Part shown: piece by piece, positions 1 to 5,111 of the stretch
Numbering within the stretch: the stretch's first letter is position 1
Layout: every line of letters begins with the position of its first letter
From: CALRBF01 sp041164045
Lineage (GTDB): Bacteria; Patescibacteriota; Minisyncoccia; SW-4-49-11
Direction of reading: 5' to 3'
DNA length: 5,445 bases
NCBI GenBank assembly: GCA_041164045.1
Contig: JBEAQD010000013.1
Location: 1 to 5,445 of the forward strand
Position numbers and translations under genes: made by a program
The notes under the pieces: model-generated
What the model was told of the DNA's origin: nothing
Databases searched by the model: none
What the model saw: the letters and a program-made list of their open reading frames with translations, nothing else

Positions 1-413
1 TCTCGGACCCCTTCTTGTGCTGCTTTTATTATATCTGAGGCGAGTTTTGGATTTTTGATTAGGGCTGAGCAGGCTCCTTGTTTGATTACTTTTTTGACGG
101 GGCAGCCCATATTGATGTCTAAACCAGCAAAACCTTGCTCTCTGGCATAAACTCCAGCCTGATAATAATGCTCTGGTGTAATACCCCAAATTTGAGCTAC
201 TAGGGGTTGTTCTTCAGTAGTATATTGTAGCCGATGTATGACTTTAGACCTTCCGATTTCAGAAGCTAGCCCCTCTACACTAGTAAATTCTGTTACCATT
301 ACGTCAGGTCTCCCACAGGAACTTATTATACGCCTAAATACAGTGTCTGTTACTTCCTCCATTGGGGCTAAGACAAAAAATGGTTTTGGTAATTGTTGCC
401 AAAATGATTGCAT
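1..413 (-). CDS. dus: tRNA-dihydrouridine synthase (Dus family), N-terminal part; C-terminus beyond window
   Basis: Dus enzymes are FMN-dependent cytoplasmic proteins that reduce uridine to dihydrouridine in tRNA with NAD(P)H. The 137 visible residues form the first half of the TIM barrel. The FMN-binding start KPFFVLAPMEEVTD is at residues 10-23, the strand VMVTEFTS at 38-45, and PLVAQIWG at 70-77. The hallmark loop LDINMGCPVKKV is at 98-109, with Cys104 in the position of the catalytic proton-donor cysteine of the family. The NMGCPxKKV form is DusB-like, but the subgroup is not certain. Dus proteins are usually about 310-350 aa, so well over half is missing at the window edge. The start is the ATG at 411-413, chosen because it lies just ahead of the conserved barrel. 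No Shine-Dalgarno sequence precedes it. A terminator for the upstream small gene (465-502) separates it from that gene, so it probably has its own promoter. Confidence 0.93.
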   Translation of the reverse strand, partial: MQSFWQQLPKPFFVLAPMEEVTDTVFRRIISSCGRPDVMVTEFTSVEGLASEIGRSKVIHRLQYTTEEQPLVAQIWGITPEHYYQAGVYAREQGFAGLDINMGCPVKKVIKQGACSALIKNPKLASDIIKAAQEGVR

Positions 414-435
414 ATTGTAGTTGAATATACTGTAT

Positions 436-444
436 ATATTAGCA
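436..444 (-). promoter_or_regulatory. possible extended -10 element for dus
   Basis: On the minus strand TG-C-TAATAT lies about 23 bases upstream of the dus ATG and downstream of the preceding terminator, where a promoter is expected. The TG dinucleotide fits an extended -10, but TAATAT matches the consensus in only 4 of 6 positions and no good -35 is visible. A second -10-like TATATT (424-429) is closer to the start and would give an almost leaderless mRNA. Weak call based on position. Confidence 0.25.
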
Positions 445-464
445 TAAAAATAGAATTTTGGCTA

Positions 465-502
465 ATAAAAGAAAAAACCCCACTCTATCTACGATGGTGG
501 GG
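465..502 (-). terminator. intrinsic terminator of the 54-aa gene
   Basis: On the minus strand a six-pair stem GTGGGG/CCCCAC (arms 497-502 and 478-483) is followed by a run of T residues (477-472, then CTTTT). The 13-base loop can form a further ATC/GAT mini-stem (487-489 with 493-495). It reads leftward and would end the 54-aa gene. The TAG stop codon of that gene (485-487) lies inside the hairpin loop. Confidence 0.85.
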
Positions 503-649
503 AGATGTAGCGCTGCTGTGTCGGATCAGTATCCATAAGATAAGAGAAGATACAGTCACAACAACTATATAAATAGCAGTATGTCGGACTATCGCAAATA
601 TTGAAAATGCTATGTAAGAAATCCAGAACAATAGTCCATCTAATGTCAT
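485..649 (-). CDS. small two-TM hydrophobic protein, 54 aa, unknown function
   Basis: I do not recognise a family. The frame runs from an ATG at 647-649 to a TAG at 485-487 and encodes 54 aa. Two hydrophobic stretches, about residues 5-21 (GLLFWISYIAFSIFAIV) and 24-42 (TAIYIVVVTVSSLILWILI), suggest a membrane hairpin with a basic C-terminal tail ending in PHHRR. Each stretch is followed by an RH(T/S) element (VRHT and IRHS), a hint of internal duplication. Support comes from context: a promoter with 17-base spacing lies 25 bases upstream, and a strong intrinsic terminator begins within the last codons. No other ATG is available, because an in-frame TAA lies eight codons upstream. No Shine-Dalgarno sequence is visible. 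The alternative is a small non-coding RNA with the same promoter and terminator. Confidence 0.55.
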   Translation of the reverse strand: MTLDGLLFWISYIAFSIFAIVRHTAIYIVVVTVSSLILWILIRHSSATSPHHRR

Positions 650-673
650 AAAAGTTGCGCGTAGATCAAATTA

Positions 674-702
674 TTTATATCACAAAATGAAAAAAATAGC
701 AA
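674..702 (-). promoter_or_regulatory. sigma70-type promoter for the 54-aa gene
   Basis: On the minus strand TTGCTA (697-702) is followed by exactly 17 bases and then TATAAA (674-679). The match is 4/6 for -35 and 5/6 for -10. Transcription would start near 667, leaving a leader of about 18 bases before the ATG at 649. The region is very AT-rich, which raises the chance of a random match, but the spacing and position between a terminator and an ORF are right. Confidence 0.5.
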
Positions 703-730
703 TATTATATTAACGTTAATTGTAAATTAA

Positions 731-766
731 CAATAAAAGAAAAACCCGCCTTTTAATTTTGGCGGG
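731..766 (-). terminator. intrinsic terminator of the 90-aa gene
   Basis: On the minus strand a perfect six-pair GC stem CCCGCC/GGCGGG (arms 761-766 and 745-750) with a ten-base A/T loop is followed by TTTTTCTTTT (744-735). It reads leftward. The TAA stop codon of the 90-aa ORF (753-755) lies in the loop. The T-tract pattern closely resembles that of the terminator at 465-502. Confidence 0.88.
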
Positions 767-1025
767 AGTGTTGTAACAAAAGATTAATCCTTATTGTATC
801 AGTACACAAATCGTTATTTATCTTAATCACACTGATAATAATATTGATCAAGAATCTCAGTATTAGAAATGCAATGACATTAGCTATATTCTTAATAATT
901 TCTATTGGACACAATATTAAGAATAATATTGTGTAAATAAAGAACACTACCAAAATAGACTTAAAAACAATATAAAGTTTATTTTCATGTATGTACAGGA
1001 ATTTGATAAATTTATCTGAATACAT
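753..1025 (-). CDS. small hydrophobic membrane protein, 90 aa, unknown function
   Basis: No family is recognised. The protein has a short lysine-containing N-terminus, a first hydrophobic segment at about residues 18-39 (rich in I, V, F and L) and a second at about 47-67, suggesting a two-pass inner-membrane protein. The C-terminal ~20 residues are polar and end in LLLQHSRQN. The start is the first ATG of the frame (1023-1025), 20 bases downstream of a TATAAT box, with no Shine-Dalgarno sequence. The gene ends inside the loop of a strong intrinsic terminator. One oddity is a perfect 11-pair inverted repeat inside the frame (909-934). AT-rich DNA readily gives spurious hydrophobic ORFs, so the evidence is mainly the promoter-ORF-terminator arrangement. 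A structured non-coding RNA remains possible. Confidence 0.5.
   Translation of the reverse strand: MYSDKFIKFLYIHENKLYIVFKSILVVFFIYTILFLILCPIEIIKNIANVIAFLILRFLINIIISVIKINNDLCTDTIRINLLLQHSRQN
909..934. repeat. perfect 11-bp inverted repeat with 4-base loop
   Basis: ACACAATATTA (909-919) and TAATATTGTGT (924-934) are exact reverse complements separated by AGAA. The repeat lies inside the 90-aa frame, in codons for the end of the first hydrophobic segment. It would form a stable hairpin in the transcript for such AT-rich DNA. Confidence 0.8.
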
Positions 1026-1045
1026 GAATCAAGTTGTGGGGCAAG

Positions 1046-1051
1046 ATTATA
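1046..1051 (-). promoter_or_regulatory. -10 element for the 90-aa gene
   Basis: A perfect TATAAT on the minus strand lies 20 bases upstream of the ATG at 1025, giving a predicted leader of about 14 bases. At 17-base spacing the -35 position reads TATATA, which is poor. A TTGTTA lies nearby, but with only 11 bases of spacing. Confidence 0.4.
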
Positions 1052-1072
1052 TTACACTAAAATAACAATATA

Positions 1073-1095
1073 TAGTTATAGCCTTATTATAACTA
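1073..1095. repeat. 8-bp inverted repeat; possible operator or weak terminator
   Basis: TAGTTATA (1073-1080) and TATAACTA (1088-1095) form a perfect eight-pair inverted repeat with a seven-base loop. It sits at the -35 side of the 90-aa gene's -10 box and about 60-80 bases downstream of the methyltransferase stop. It could therefore be an operator or the weak end signal of the upstream operon. The stem is nearly all A/T and no clear T-run follows it. Confidence 0.4.
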
Positions 1096-1151
1096 AAGTA
1101 TCAAGCCATTTCCATAAAAAAGTTTACTTGGTATATATAAAATCTAAAGCT

Positions 1152-1958
1152 CTACCCTACCAACCTCTTCTTCTGGGCATCTACACTGCTTAGATAATAT
1201 TGATATATTCCCTTCCATTGGGATATAGATAACACTTGGGGTCTGACTTTAGGATTAAATTGATTAGTTTTAGCGAGTCTCTTCCACTGCTCATAGGTGA
1301 AAATTTTCTCTAGATTTTTATAAAGACTAGATTTCTGCTGAGAAAAAGCATAAGTTATGAATTTGATATAGTCCTCTTTATGTTGCCAGATGGAGATGGA
1401 AAACTTTTCTAATCTGAGTAGCTCTACTGTCACAGCGGGAGCTGGGGAGAAATCTGTTGGCTCAAAAGTATAAACTACTTCACAGCGATATAATGAGTTT
1501 AATAATATTGAGATAATGCTCGGCTCTGTTTTGCCTATTACTCGCTCGATAGCTTCTTTTTGTCCAAATATAAGTGCGGCTTCTGGATTATTGGGGGCTA
1601 GATATATATTTTTGATTAATTCTGAGAAAATATTAAATGGTGGGTTAGAAATTATATAAAACTCTCCTTTTGGATATTGTATCTTACGGATATCTTGCTG
1701 TATAACTTTGGCTTTATCTCCAAATTCTGCTTGTAATTGCTGATATAATTCTGAGTCTAATTCTATTGCCTCGACTCTATAATCTCTTTTGAGTAGTTCT
1801 CTAGTTATAATTCCCTGTCCTGCTCCTAAATCTAGAATGAGTGAGTTCTCTGGCAATTTAATAAAATCTATTATATATCTGATTAAACTTGGATTTTTGA
1901 CAAAGTTCTGAGCATAAGTTTGTCTTTGCTGAGAATTATAATTATTATCTTTTTGCAT
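1152..1958 (-). CDS. Erm/KsgA-family rRNA adenine N6-methyltransferase, Erm-like
   Basis: This protein of 268 aa belongs to the family that uses S-adenosylmethionine to methylate adenine N6 in rRNA. Erm enzymes modify A2058 of 23S rRNA and confer macrolide-lincosamide-streptogramin B resistance. KsgA dimethylates two adenines of 16S rRNA. The N-terminal RQTYAQNF (12-19) resembles the Erm/KsgA start. Motif I is LDLGAGQG (42-49), the acidic ribose-binding residues are in IELD (65-68), then QQDI (87-90), and the catalytic motif IV is NPPF (105-108). KsgA typically has NLPY there. The conserved F-x-P-x-P-x-V follows at 170-176, and the end P-QVLSISQWKGIY (240-252) looks more like an Erm C-terminus than KsgA. 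It starts four bases after the ABC-F stop, so the two are co-transcribed and perhaps translationally coupled. AGAG inside the end of the ABC-F gene may be a weak ribosome binding site. I favour Erm-like; a divergent KsgA is the main alternative. Confidence 0.88.
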   Translation of the reverse strand: MQKDNNYNSQQRQTYAQNFVKNPSLIRYIIDFIKLPENSLILDLGAGQGIITRELLKRDYRVEAIELDSELYQQLQAEFGDKAKVIQQDIRKIQYPKGEFYIISNPPFNIFSELIKNIYLAPNNPEAALIFGQKEAIERVIGKTEPSIISILLNSLYRCEVVYTFEPTDFSPAPAVTVELLRLEKFSISIWQHKEDYIKFITYAFSQQKSSLYKNLEKIFTYEQWKRLAKTNQFNPKVRPQVLSISQWKGIYQYYLSSVDAQKKRLVG

Positions 1959-1962
1959 AGAT

Positions 1963-3702
1963 TTAGTTCTCTAAATGCTCAATCAAATCCATAACTTTGA
2001 CCCAGAGAGCTTCTTCTTTGGCCAATTTTTCTGATGCATCTGGGATCCCTAATCTAACATCTTCTTTTAGGTTGGCTATTCTCTTGTCTATTTTGTTTAG
2101 TTCTTTTTTTGCTTGATATAATTCTCTTTTACGAGTTTTGTCATCCGTCGCAGTATATTGAGTTGTTGCTTGCTGGATTTGCTCGGTATTTTGAGCTTGA
2201 GTAATATCTGTATGTTGTTTTAGACTCCAGACATATTCTTCATAATTACCGTTATATTTGGATATATTACCATCTTTGACTTGCCAAATCATAGTGGCTA
2301 AATTATTTACAAAACTTCTATCATGGCTCACAAAAATTAGAGTACCTCCCCATTCAGCAAGTGAGCTTCCCATAATCTCACCTGTTTCCATATCGAGGTG
2401 ATTGGTAGGTTCATCTAATATTAAGACATCATATCCTTCCAAAAATACAGCTGCCAATCGTAGTCTTGCTTTTTCTCCTCCAGATAGAACGGTGAGTGAT
2501 TTATCATATTCATTTTTAGAAAATAAGAAACTTCCTAATGTCTTTTTGACATCATCATCGCTAATTTCGATATCGGCGACTTTCCTTAGATAATCATATA
2601 CTGTCGCTTGATCTTGGGTATCGAACTCCACACTTTGAGCGAAATATCCAACTCTTAAACCATTTCCAAATTTGAACTCTCCTGATAAGGCCTGGATTTC
2701 TCCAGCTAGAGTTTTGAGGAGAGTGGATTTACCCTGTCCATTATCTCCTAGTACCGCTACTTTTTGTCCTCTTTCTACATATAGATTCTGTCCTTCAGCA
2801 ATTGTGGTCCTACCATATCCAATAGTTATATTACTAACATCTAATCCCATCCCAGAACTTTTGGCAATAAATGGTAAATGCATTCTAATTTTTGAATTTG
2901 GAATATAAATTGATTTTTTTTCTTGCTCTAATCTCTCAATATGCTTTTGTTTGGATTTGGCTTGTGCGGCCTTGGTGGCTTTAGCTCCAAAACGATTGAT
3001 AAATTCTTGTAATTGTGCTTGTTTTTTCTCTATATTGGCATTGGTACGGACAATTTGATTTTGTAGCATTTGTTTGTATTCAAAGTAGGCATCAATATTA
3101 CCAGGATAGAGCGTAATTTGCCCCTGATCTACTTCAATTGTACTCGTCATTACTCGTCTTAAAAACTCTCTATCGTGAGTTATTAAAAGAACTGTACCCT
3201 TGAAAGATAATAGCCAATTTTCTAATAATAAAATTGTAGATAAATCAAGATAATTAGTTGGCTCATCTAATAGAATAAGGTTTGGTTTTGCCATTAACAT
3301 TTTGATTAACTTCAACCTCATTCTATATCCACCCGAGATATCATTAATCGGTAATTCTAACTTTTCTTTGGGCATATCAAATTCAAGAGCCTGCTTTATT
3401 ATCTCCCAATCTTGAGCTTTGGTTGTAGATAAAAGATATTCTAAACCTGTCTGAGCTAAGTCAAATTCATCTTCTTGAGCTATATATCCAATTCTAGCTG
3501 TCTTATCTAAAGTTATGTCACCATTATCCGACTCTTCCAAACCTAAAACTATCCTAAAAAAAGTACTTTTCCCAGCTCCGTTGCGTCCTAATACTCCGTA
3601 GATTTCTCCTTCATGTATTGAACAGTTTGCTTTATTAAATATAACCTTGAGTCCATAATGTTTCTCAAGGTTATATATACGAATAAGTTCTTTCTTTGCC
3701 AT
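1963..3702 (-). CDS. ABC-F family ATPase, Uup/YheS-like translation factor
   Basis: ABC-F proteins are soluble twin ATPases that bind the ribosomal E site and either act on stalled or maturing ribosomes or dislodge antibiotics. All expected motifs are present in the 579 aa. In the first domain: Walker A GRNGAGKS (39-46), signature ISGGYRMR (122-129), Walker B with LLDEPTNYLD (144-153) and switch histidine in THD (175-177). The inter-domain helical linker is at about 205-265, including FINRFGAKATKAAQAKSKQ (234-252), typical of the Uup/YheS/YfmR side of the family. In the second domain: Walker A GDNGQGKS (319-326), signature LSGGEKAR (406-413), LDEPTNHLD (429-437, Glu431 catalytic) and SHD (459-461). 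Residues about 523-579 form a charged, Uup-like C-terminal coiled coil. There is no transmembrane domain. The linker is not obviously the long type of classical resistance ABC-Fs, so a housekeeping role is possible. The start is the ATG at 3700-3702; no Shine-Dalgarno sequence is visible. Confidence 0.96.
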   Translation of the reverse strand: MAKKELIRIYNLEKHYGLKVIFNKANCSIHEGEIYGVLGRNGAGKSTFFRIVLGLEESDNGDITLDKTARIGYIAQEDEFDLAQTGLEYLLSTTKAQDWEIIKQALEFDMPKEKLELPINDISGGYRMRLKLIKMLMAKPNLILLDEPTNYLDLSTILLLENWLLSFKGTVLLITHDREFLRRVMTSTIEVDQGQITLYPGNIDAYFEYKQMLQNQIVRTNANIEKKQAQLQEFINRFGAKATKAAQAKSKQKHIERLEQEKKSIYIPNSKIRMHLPFIAKSSGMGLDVSNITIGYGRTTIAEGQNLYVERGQKVAVLGDNGQGKSTLLKTLAGEIQALSGEFKFGNGLRVGYFAQSVEFDTQDQATVYDYLRKVADIEISDDDVKKTLGSFLFSKNEYDKSLTVLSGGEKARLRLAAVFLEGYDVLILDEPTNHLDMETGEIMGSSLAEWGGTLIFVSHDRSFVNNLATMIWQVKDGNISKYNGNYEEYVWSLKQHTDITQAQNTEQIQQATTQYTATDDKTRKRELYQAKKELNKIDKRIANLKEDVRLGIPDASEKLAKEEALWVKVMDLIEHLEN

Positions 3703-3711
3703 AGTCTTTAA

Positions 3712-3727
3712 AGTATATTTGTATACT
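3712..3727. promoter_or_regulatory. palindrome just upstream of the ABC-F start
   Basis: AGTATA-TTTG-TATACT is a perfect six-pair inverted repeat nine bases upstream of the ABC-F ATG. On the minus strand its proximal arm reads TATACT, a 5/6 match to a -10 box, which would give an almost leaderless ABC-F transcript. It could be an internal promoter, an operator or a small mRNA hairpin. No convincing -35 is visible. Confidence 0.3.
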
Positions 3728-3760
3728 ATGCCATAAAAAGATTAATTTTACAATAGAAAT

Positions 3761-4099
3761 TTATTCAACAGGAGTATTTAGAGTTGAATCATTTTCTATA
3801 AAGTTAATTGGGACGCCAGTGTCCTCTACAATTTCTGTTGTTGATTCCAATCCTGATTCTATTGTAGGTAATTCATTTGTAACTTCAGGAGTAGTTGCTG
3901 CTGGTAATTCAATACTTTCTACTACTTCATCTAAAACTGGAGCTGGTTCTTGACTTTGTCTATATAATAAGAAACCTAGAACCGCGGCGCCTCCTAAGAT
4001 AAGAATTAACAGTATAACGATTAAGGTAGGGTTATTACCTTCTTTTTGAATATCTTCTTGTTGCATATTGTCTGGTTGTCCGAATACATTGGTTTCCAT
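3761..4099 (-). CDS. single-pass membrane protein with acidic Pro/Thr/Glu-rich tail, 112 aa, unknown function
   Basis: No family is recognised. Residues 1-24 are polar (Q, N, D, E). A strong hydrophobic helix follows at about 25-46 (TLIVILLILILGGAAVLGFL), ending at LLYRQ. The remaining ~65 residues are low-complexity, rich in E, T, P, V and S, very acidic and without cysteine. The single Arg (47) just after the helix and the absence of lysine beyond it leave the topology open, but an N-terminal anchor with an exported disordered tail is likely. The layout mirrors the upstream cytochrome b5-domain protein, with a polar head, one helix and an acidic S/T/N/E linker, as if it lacked the folded domain. 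It is 28 bases downstream of that gene and 58 bases ahead of the ABC-F gene. A hairpin with a GAAA loop (4099-4112) abuts the start codon. Confidence 0.75.
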   Translation of the reverse strand: METNVFGQPDNMQQEDIQKEGNNPTLIVILLILILGGAAVLGFLLYRQSQEPAPVLDEVVESIELPAATTPEVTNELPTIESGLESTTEIVEDTGVPINFIENDSTLNTPVE

Positions 4100-4112
4100 A
4101 AGTTTTCACTTA
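4099..4112 (-). promoter_or_regulatory. small GAAA-loop hairpin at the start of the 112-aa gene
   Basis: On the minus strand TAAGT-GAAA-ACTTA forms a five-pair stem with a GNRA-type loop. Its last base is the A of the ATG start codon (4097-4099). There is no Shine-Dalgarno sequence. The hairpin could tune translation of this second gene of the unit, but it is short and may be chance. Confidence 0.25.
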
Positions 4113-4127
4113 ACTATTAATATTATT

Positions 4128-4646
4128 TTATGGGGATAAATTCCCAATTTTAAACTGACTTAAAACATTGTCTGCTCCTCCTTCCTTGTGTTCGGAGGGC
4201 TTAGCAAATAAATTGGTTCCATCTTTACCACAAATCTTTAAAATTTCTGATTCTCCTCCTGGATGATTTGGAACATAAGAAGTAATATCATACACAGTAT
4301 TGTCTATAATAGTCCAGCAAGATGATTTGTTATTATTTTCTGCTACTTGAGATAGAGTATATATTTGGTTGCCAGCATTGTCTGTTGTAGAATCTACTAA
4401 ACTATTATCTTGAGATACGGATAATGCTTCTACATCATTAGTTTGACTAGAATTTGTATCTGCATTGTTTTCTCCTAATACTTCAGTATTTGTATCTGAA
4501 CTATTATCACTATCTGAATTATAAAAAGAATAAGCCAAATACCCACCAGATAATATAATTAGGGTCATTAATATAACAACTAATTTATTTTCTTTTGGTT
4601 GCTGCGATGTCTCTGATTCATTAATTGATTGATTTTCAAAAGGCAT
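4128..4646 (-). CDS. membrane-anchored cytochrome b5-like heme-binding domain protein
   Basis: Cytochrome b5 domains bind one b-type heme and carry single electrons; relatives bind steroids or heme without a known electron role. The 172-aa protein has a polar N-terminus (1-20), one transmembrane helix (about 21-42, KLVVILMTLIILSGGYLAYS), a long N/S/D/T-rich linker (about 43-92) and a C-terminal cytochrome b5 domain (about 95-170). In the domain, YTLSQVAENNNKSSCW (96-111), VYDITSYVPNHPGG with the first heme ligand His128, and GKDGTNLF are clear. His153 in SEHKEGG is in place of the second ligand. The domain ends in FKIGNL. Both heme ligands are therefore kept. A helix after a short head suggests the domain faces outward. 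I chose the ATG at 4644-4646: a start at 4766 would add an unrelated 40 residues and run through the promoter at 4690-4718. It is the first gene of the four-gene unit. Confidence 0.92.
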   Translation of the reverse strand: MPFENQSINESETSQQPKENKLVVILMTLIILSGGYLAYSFYNSDSDNSSDTNTEVLGENNADTNSSQTNDVEALSVSQDNSLVDSTTDNAGNQIYTLSQVAENNNKSSCWTIIDNTVYDITSYVPNHPGGESEILKICGKDGTNLFAKPSEHKEGGADNVLSQFKIGNLSP

Positions 4647-4689
4647 ATTTATATTGAATTTATATTTATAATATTTTAAATATGTATTT

Positions 4690-4718
4690 ATTATATCATA
4701 AAAATATATTTTTTGCAA
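4690..4718 (-). promoter_or_regulatory. sigma70-type promoter for the cytochrome b5/ABC-F/methyltransferase unit
   Basis: On the minus strand TTGCAA (4713-4718) is followed by 17 bases and a perfect TATAAT (4690-4695). The preceding TGA gives an exact extended -10, TGATATAAT. Transcription would start near 4683, with a leader of about 37 bases before the ATG at 4646. This is the best promoter match in the window and supports the shorter start of the cytochrome b5 gene. Confidence 0.65.
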
Positions 4719-4950
4719 ATTATTGTACGAGATGAGGTTATCGTCGACAAAATGGATTATATACATTACTAGACTAATGACAGTAAATTGGATAGTAATT
4801 ATACTCCTTTGGAGGAGGTGGCACGGAGTGCCGGAGGTGGATTGAGTTCTAGTTTGTCTTTTATCCCCCCCCGTCGCAAATAGGATTTACTCCTGTAAAA
4901 ACTCACAGGTTTGGCCAACCTTCCTCCACGGAAAAACTCACCATTTACAC

Positions 4951-5039
4951 TAATCCCCCTAAAACCCCATCTCGGACACCCTTGGTTTCCGACACTCGGA
5001 GCCGTAGCTCCTTGCTGCCTTCCTACTTAGGGGGGATTA
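4951..5039. repeat. long-range inverted repeat enclosing hairpins
   Basis: TAATCCCCCTAA (4951-4962) pairs with TTAGGGGGGATTA (5027-5039), a 12-pair match with one extra G. The two arms enclose about 64 bases containing the hairpins at 4988-5011, so the segment could fold as one branched structure or be a small mobile unit with terminal inverted repeats. Confidence 0.6.
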
Positions 5040-5080
5040 CTTCCCCTTCCCCAGACTTAAAGTCTACTTTGAAGGCTTCC

Positions 5081-5111
5081 CCCTCCCTGCCTACCGCAGG
5101 CAGGCGGAGGG
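5081..5111. repeat. strong GC-rich hairpin
   Basis: CCTGCCT (5086-5092) and AGGCAGG (5098-5104) form seven pairs around ACCGC. After a two-base bulge (CG), CCCTC/GAGGG adds five more pairs. A run of six T (5130-5135) lies too far downstream on the plus strand for a standard terminator. On the minus strand no T-run follows. It is probably part of the repeat island, perhaps also limiting read-through from the gene at 5211-5445. Confidence 0.7.

Noticed and set aside
1..10. TCTCGGAC shared by the left edge and 4970-4977
   Set aside because: At the left edge it is part of the dus coding sequence, and eight bases of identity is within chance.
238..420. Plus-strand 60-aa ORF
   Set aside because: It lies fully opposite the conserved dus coding sequence, which has family motifs; it is a shadow.
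425..437. ATATAC-T-GTATAT palindrome before dus as an operator
   Set aside because: It is a six-pair pure A/T-type match in very AT-rich DNA and is easily random, so it is kept only as a comparison to the ABC-F palindrome.
2402..2908. Two plus-strand ORFs of 63 and 78 aa (2402-2593 and 2672-2908)
   Set aside because: Both are antisense to the second ATPase domain of the ABC-F gene and resemble no protein.
4647..4766. 40-residue N-terminal extension of the cytochrome b5 protein
   Set aside because: It overlaps the TTGCAA-N17-TATAAT promoter, is Y/N/I/K-rich random-looking sequence, and would put a non-anchor segment ahead of the normal polar head and helix.
4897..4941. CRISPR-like spacing of the AAAAACTCAC repeats
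   Set aside because: There are only two copies of ten bases, with no further units and no cas gene.
4970..5020. tRNA-like folding of the clustered stems
   Set aside because: No acceptor stem, anticodon arm or conserved T-loop (GTTCRA) could be assembled around these hairpins.
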